Shown here piece after piece: positions 59,948-64,000 of a stretch of 64,000 nucleotides of DNA. The notes beneath the pieces were generated by a model. That model ran no database searches and had not been told where the DNA came from. It saw nothing but the letters and a program-made list of their open reading frames with translations. The stretch is from Dryas octopetala. Taxonomy: Eukaryota; Streptophyta; Magnoliopsida; Rosales; Rosaceae. How positions within the stretch are numbered: position 1 is the first letter of the stretch; the number at the start of each line of letters is the position of its first letter. The position numbers and the translations under genes are program-made. Location: NCBI GenBank assembly GCA_963921425.1, contig OY992840.1, positions 9,488,501-9,552,500 on the forward strand. Direction: 5' to 3'.

Positions 59948-60658
59948 TTAAAACTTGAGGAAGTGAAACGCAACGAGAGCCTCGAGCACGCCCAAACACG
60001 CCCCGGCGAAAACGTCCAAGATGAAATGCCTGCCGAGGAAAACCCTAGAGACGGCAGTGGCAGCGGCCCAGGCCCAAACGACCGAGGCCAAAACGCGGAC
60101 GGCCTTTACCTGGTCCGCGCCGCCGATCCAACGGTCAACGAAGGCGGACGTGGACCGGAGGTGGAGGAGGACGTCGGCGACGGCGGCGGCGGAGAGGTAG
60201 AAGAGGGCGGCGACGAAGAAAACCCGGGAGGCGTGTCCGCTGGGGAAGGAGAAGTGGTCGACCGAAACGGCGACGTTCATGTTCTTGTTGTAGACTGGGC
60301 GGGCGCGTTGGACTAGGAATTTGATGAGGCCGATGAAGGCGAGGTCGAGAAGGAGGCCGAGGATGAGAGGGGAAAGGAGGGGGCGGAGGAGGACTGGGCC
60401 TGGGATTGGGCTTGGGTCTGGGCTTAGAGTTGGGCCGAGGAGGAGGGAGAGGGAGAGGGGGAAAAAGAAGCGGAAGTCGGCGGAGTATTCGAGGAGGAGG
60501 AGGAGGGCGTGGGGGAGGAAGGGTTGAGCGAGGGTGTGGAGGCGGTGGGAGAGAGTGGTGTCGAGGGTTGCTATGCGGCGGAGGAGTGGTGGCGCTGGCG
60601 GCGGTGAAGGTGAAGGTGGGGTGCTGGTGGTGGATTTGGGTGGTGCAGCTGCCTCCAT
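59948..60658 (-). CDS. LPPB-like: PAP2-type lipid phosphate phosphatase (LPP-beta-like)
   Basis: Membrane enzyme expected to dephosphorylate phosphatidic acid and related lipid phosphates. Single exon, 236 aa. All three PAP2 superfamily motifs are present: KFLVQRARP (K-x6-RP), SFPSGHAS (PSGH) and SRVFLGRHFILD (SR-x5-H-x3-D), in correct order, with hydrophobic segments around and between them. The N-terminus is Ala/Pro/Ser-rich. Start chosen at ATG in the context ACCATGG; the open frame continues a little further upstream without another ATG. The body (LLEYSADFRFFFP, GLIKFLVQRARP) fits plant LPP-beta. The gene is GC-rich compared with its surroundings. The stop TAA is directly followed by GGTATG, a donor-like sequence. 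Same strand as the ORP gene at 27801-35551. Confidence 0.93.
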   Translation of the reverse strand: MEAAAPPKSTTSTPPSPSPPPAPPLLRRIATLDTTLSHRLHTLAQPFLPHALLLLLEYSADFRFFFPLSLSLLLGPTLSPDPSPIPGPVLLRPLLSPLILGLLLDLAFIGLIKFLVQRARPVYNKNMNVAVSVDHFSFPSGHASRVFFVAALFYLSAAAVADVLLHLRSTSAFVDRWIGGADQVKAVRVLASVVWAWAAATAVSRVFLGRHFILDVFAGACLGVLEALVAFHFLKF

Positions 60659-60664
60659 GGTCAA

Positions 60665-60682
60665 TGTGTGTGTGTGTGTGTG
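60665..60682. repeat. (TG)n microsatellite in LPP leader
   Basis: Nine TG units a few bases upstream of the LPP start codon; on the coding strand this is a CA run in the presumed 5' leader. Confidence 0.85.
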
Positions 60683-60699
60683 TTGGCCGTTGGGGGTTT

Positions 60700-61776
60700 T
60701 GACAGTTGAGAACAGAAGTTAGTTAAGTGAGACAGTGGCAGTGTGGCACACTGCTTACTGCTTGGGCCTTTGGGTCTGGGAAGCAAAGATTTGAAGGACT
60801 CTTTTGGAGAAATAAAAATTGAAACCTAACTGTGCAGTTCAAGCCTTCAAGCTGGAGTTGCTGGGCTAATGGGCTCAGAATTAATGAACTCAGCCTAGGC
60901 CCTGGCCCATGATATTTTGAAATGAAAGACATCTTTTTTTTGGCTGAATGAAGAAACAAACATATATGATCATCAAGCATCTGTTAGTTTAGTCGTACTT
61001 CTCTCCCAATTTTAAGAAAGGACAATGCTTGGATATTGAACAATACTTTCCTCAGTCCCCTGGTTGGAGGAGCTCCTCCAATCCCCTCTTATAAGAACAT
61101 GTCTTTTTTGATCTTTTTATTGTAAATAAAGAAAAACTTAATTCATAAATTGAATGAAAAGACAAAAAATAACATCTTTTTGTAAGAGAGGGGTTAGAGG
61201 AACTCCTCCAACCAGAGACAGACTGAAGAAAGCATTGTTCTATCCAATTATTACACTCTTAGCATTGCCAAGAATGAACCAACTGAAACAATGTGTTGAC
61301 CTAGCTCCGGAAGGTAGAGATGATATGCCCCTATCAAGAGTCAAGAGACAATTAGACATTTAGACCATCAAATATGGAGAAAATGCGGCACATGGAATTC
61401 AAAAAACGTTTAATTATTGAAGTTTAACCATATGCCATCTTGCCCTCTTCTTTGTTCTTTTTAGTGCTTGATTCTTAAATAAAACCCTATTGCTAATGCT
61501 ATGGTCCTATGGGTATAAATTGGCCACCCTTCATTTTCTTTTTGGACTTGAAATTTAATCCTATATGCTTATGTTAGACTTCAATTTTATATTTGGCCAA
61601 AAAAAAAGACTTCAATTTTATATAGTTGGATGCCATAATGTCTCCATTACCCTTTTAATATTAACACACACAAAATGTGTCCACGCAAAATCGTGCAATG
61701 AACATTATTTATATTTCAGATATATAAAAAATAAAAAAAATAAAAGTTTTTTTGCACTAATACTACCCAACTTATT
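60700..61776. other. LPP upstream region, no further gene
   Basis: Upstream side of the LPP gene. AGGAGCTCCTCCAA near 61068 and GAGGAACTCCTCCAA near 61196 lie about 130 bases apart, a possible small repeat. A minus-strand open frame at 60723-60980 and a plus-strand one at 61154-61363 show no domain. Confidence 0.4.
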
Positions 61777-62405
61777 GGGGGTGTGGACAATTGGCACCCA
61801 TAAAAAAATGTTTTAGAATTAACCACCTATATTTTCACATAAGTGACAATGTGGTACCTACCATCCATTTCCATCATAATTTCTATTAAATCTGAATTTT
61901 TTTTTTTCAAATTTACCATTTTTTCCATGAGAACAATTAAGAAAACTAAAATTTATTTCAAAAGGTATTTTTATATAATTATACACCTAAATCAGATTTG
62001 TTTTTTCTTAAAAAAAAAAAAAAAAGTTTTATCCATATAATTTTGTCCCTAAATTAGATTAAAAAAGGTGTTCTAAATAAAAAATTTTGCCCTTAAATTA
62101 TATTTAAAAACAAAAAAGATATGATAAAAAAGAAGAAAAACTACAATTTCTCAATCTAAATTAGATTTAAAACAATGATCAAACATTTCCTAAATTAAAT
62201 TAAAAAATAAAAAGAAGAAAAAAATGATTCTAAATATTATTTACCTAAATTAAATTTAAAAACAAAAAAATAAGAAAACAACCCAAAGCAGCCACCCCTC
62301 TCCTCCCTTCTCTCTCCTCCCTTCTTCCTTCCACCTACCCCAGGCCAAATCAGCTCTCTACCCAGATCCGACCCCTCTTGCCGCCGCTGGCCGGCGAACC
62401 CCCCT

Positions 62406-62452
<47 letters not shown>

Positions 62453-62854
62453 CCTCCCTCCCTCCCTCCCTCCCTCCCTCCTCCCCTATCCCTGATAAGC
62501 CCCTGCCCAGATTCGAATCCCCCCAAGGTCGACGACCCCCTCATCCACTCACTCTCTCTCTTCCATGGTTGCAATCGGCCGGCGGGGGGAGATGTGTTTT
62601 TTCTTAATTATTATTTCTGTTTTTTTAATAAGCTTTAAATTTAATTATTGGGATCAAGTAAGTATATTGGTGGGTATACTTAGAAAAGTCTTTTTTTTAA
62701 AAAAAAATGTTTTATCACATGAATTGACGAAAATACCTTTAAAGTTAACAGAAAAATTAACAGAAGTGACGGTAGGTGCTACATTAGCACATATGTGAAA
62801 GTATGAGTGGTGAATTGTAAATTTTTTTTTATAGGTGCTTATTGTGCACATCCC
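61777..62854. mobile_element. TIR element with GC-rich, CT-rich cargo
   Basis: The left end GGGGTGTGGACAATTGGCAC and the right end, on the opposite strand GGGATGTGCACAATAAGCAC, are inverted repeats. They continue for about 100 bases through CCATAAAAAAA, ACCACC and TTTCACATA(A/T)GTG. Inside is AT-rich DNA, then an abrupt GC-rich, C/T-rich block (62281-62600) with (CT)n at about 62408-62448 and CCCT repeats at 62452-62482, a composition like that of a plant 5' leader and first exon. No target duplication was found, so the boundaries are tentative. No transposase. Confidence 0.6.
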
Positions 62855-63099
62855 TAGATGATATAGTACAAAAAAGCCTAAAAAAATAAAAAACATTTTT
62901 CCTATTTGAGAGCATTCAGATGCAGTGTTTATATTAAAAGTTCTTATACAATTTAAGAAAATGCTTCCCTTATTATACTTAATGTCAAATAATCACCTTT
63001 TTTTTTTATGAGAGAGAATCACTTATTTGATATATGACAATTATATTTTTTTGGTCAATATATGACAATTGTATTTAATCCAAAATTTTTAATACGACC

Positions 63100-63545
63100 A
63101 TAAATTTTATAGAAAATTAGGATTAAATACTAAATATCAATATTTTTTTAATAAAGCAGTAAGACACTAATTTTTTTTAGTTTAGGTATTAACCTAGAGT
63201 AAAACATTTTGGATTAGGTCACAAATCAGTTTGTTATACAGTTGTGACTATTTAAAATTTATAAAAAATCAAAATTTTTAAGGATTTCATACTTTTGATT
63301 TATGTTTGGGGAATGAAGTCCTATAACCAAAAGACTAAATATTAAAGTTTAAGTCTTGCAAATATTGAAAAAACAGTAAATCAATAAAAAAGTTATGACT
63401 GTTAGACAGTTACAGTTCGATATAACCATGTTTTTAAAAGTTGGTACCTAAACTGAAATTTAGTACCTAAAGTGAAATAACATAAATGTTTTAGTAGTTG
63501 AAATGAAAAAACATTATAATTTGGTACCTAAAGTCAATGGACCTT
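63100..63545. repeat. Dispersed AT-rich repeat with GTGACTGT hairpin, copy 2
   Basis: Second copy of the repeat at 40700-41065: TTAGGTATTAACCTAGAG, ATTTTGGATTAGGTCACAAA, then GACTGTTAGACAGT and ACCTAAAGTCAA. It carries an extra stretch of about 100 bases between the blocks. Confidence 0.5.
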
Positions 63546-63662
63546 AAATTTTATAGTACCCATTCGAGAAGCATGAAAAGTAAGAAAATTAAACGGCAAC
63601 GTTAATACTTTTGCTTTCCTACGACACTCTTCTCCTCTCCAACACAAATAATATTGAGGAAT

Positions 63663-64000
63663 GTTATTCACCTTCTTCAATCTACCTTCTCTATCGACCT
63701 TCTATTTTATTATTCTCATTCTGCAATGTAAATTTATAATTGGAACCGTTCATTTATTAGATCATTCTATGAATATCATCTCTACAAAAAAATCAATAAA
63801 ATCGAACATCATTTGCTTATGTAACTATGATCAAATGAACAGACAGTTTTGATAACAGTTTGATTCACCGTTTGTTTATTGAATGACAATTATATGACCA
63901 AACGATTTCTGATTTAATTGTTTTTTTGCATGAATGATCTTTAATAAATGATCCAAAAAATAAACGGTTTCAATAATAAAAATATACTACGAAATAAAAA
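63663..64000. mobile_element. MULE-type MITE, partial at window edge
   Basis: Contains the family's mirrored core: AACCGTTCATTTATTAGATC, ACAAAAAAATCAATAAAATCG on the left and TTTTTTTGCATGAATGATC, AAAAAATAAACGGTTT on the right. The right end runs off the window. Confidence 0.5.

Noticed and set aside
59849..60702. Plus-strand Glu/Gly/Arg-rich open frames opposite the LPP gene
   Set aside because: Antisense shadows of the GC-rich LPP coding sequence; the minus frame has all three PAP2 motifs.

Overview
The window is nuclear DNA of a flowering plant. It is AT-rich, its genes have GT-AG introns, and its families are plant ones: NRT1/PTR nitrate transporter, plant OSBP-related protein, plant PIF/Harbinger, MULE, hAT and TRIM elements. 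The element mix suggests a woody eudicot, possibly rosid; that assignment is weak.

Three intact host genes were rebuilt exon by exon, and every exon junction keeps frame. (1) 15144-23897 (+) is an NRT1.1/NPF6.3-like transporter of 596 aa in 5 exons; its fourth intron is 6.5 kb and filled with nested transposons. (2) 27801-35551 (-) is an ORP2A-type oxysterol-binding-protein-related protein of 744 aa in 10 exons, with a PH domain, a FFAT-like motif and a lipid-binding domain. (3) 59948-60658 (-) is a single-exon PAP2-type lipid phosphate phosphatase (LPP-beta-like, 236 aa). Genes 1 and 2 converge tail to tail. Genes 2 and 3 share a strand, and as I recall their Arabidopsis counterparts (At4g22540, At4g22550) are neighbours, so they look like an ancestral pair pushed apart by insertions.

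Most of the rest is small mobile DNA. There are two complete TRIM retrotransposons with target-site duplications (3467-3830, 49059-49420) and a rearranged head-to-head TRIM (8248-8761). A 2.3-kb hAT-like element (9146-11478) has an exact 8-bp duplication, an internal array of palindromic units and tRNA-like segments. MULE-type MITEs (6962-7366 and others), SINEs, GC-rich hAT-type MITEs (38611-39090, 54343-54859) and palindromic repeats make up much of the remainder.

The most interesting locus is a 3.9-kb PIF/Harbinger element at 42010-45901. It has matched termini and a TTA duplication. It holds an open frame fusing a Myb/SANT-like ORF1 remnant to the C-terminal part of the transposase, and it carries a captured genomic piece of the replication helicase gene MCM7 (zinc-finger region, exon-intron structure retained).

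Long stretches (45905-49053, 49426-54342, 54860-59947) hold no gene I can support. No rRNA gene, intact tRNA gene or CRISPR array was seen.
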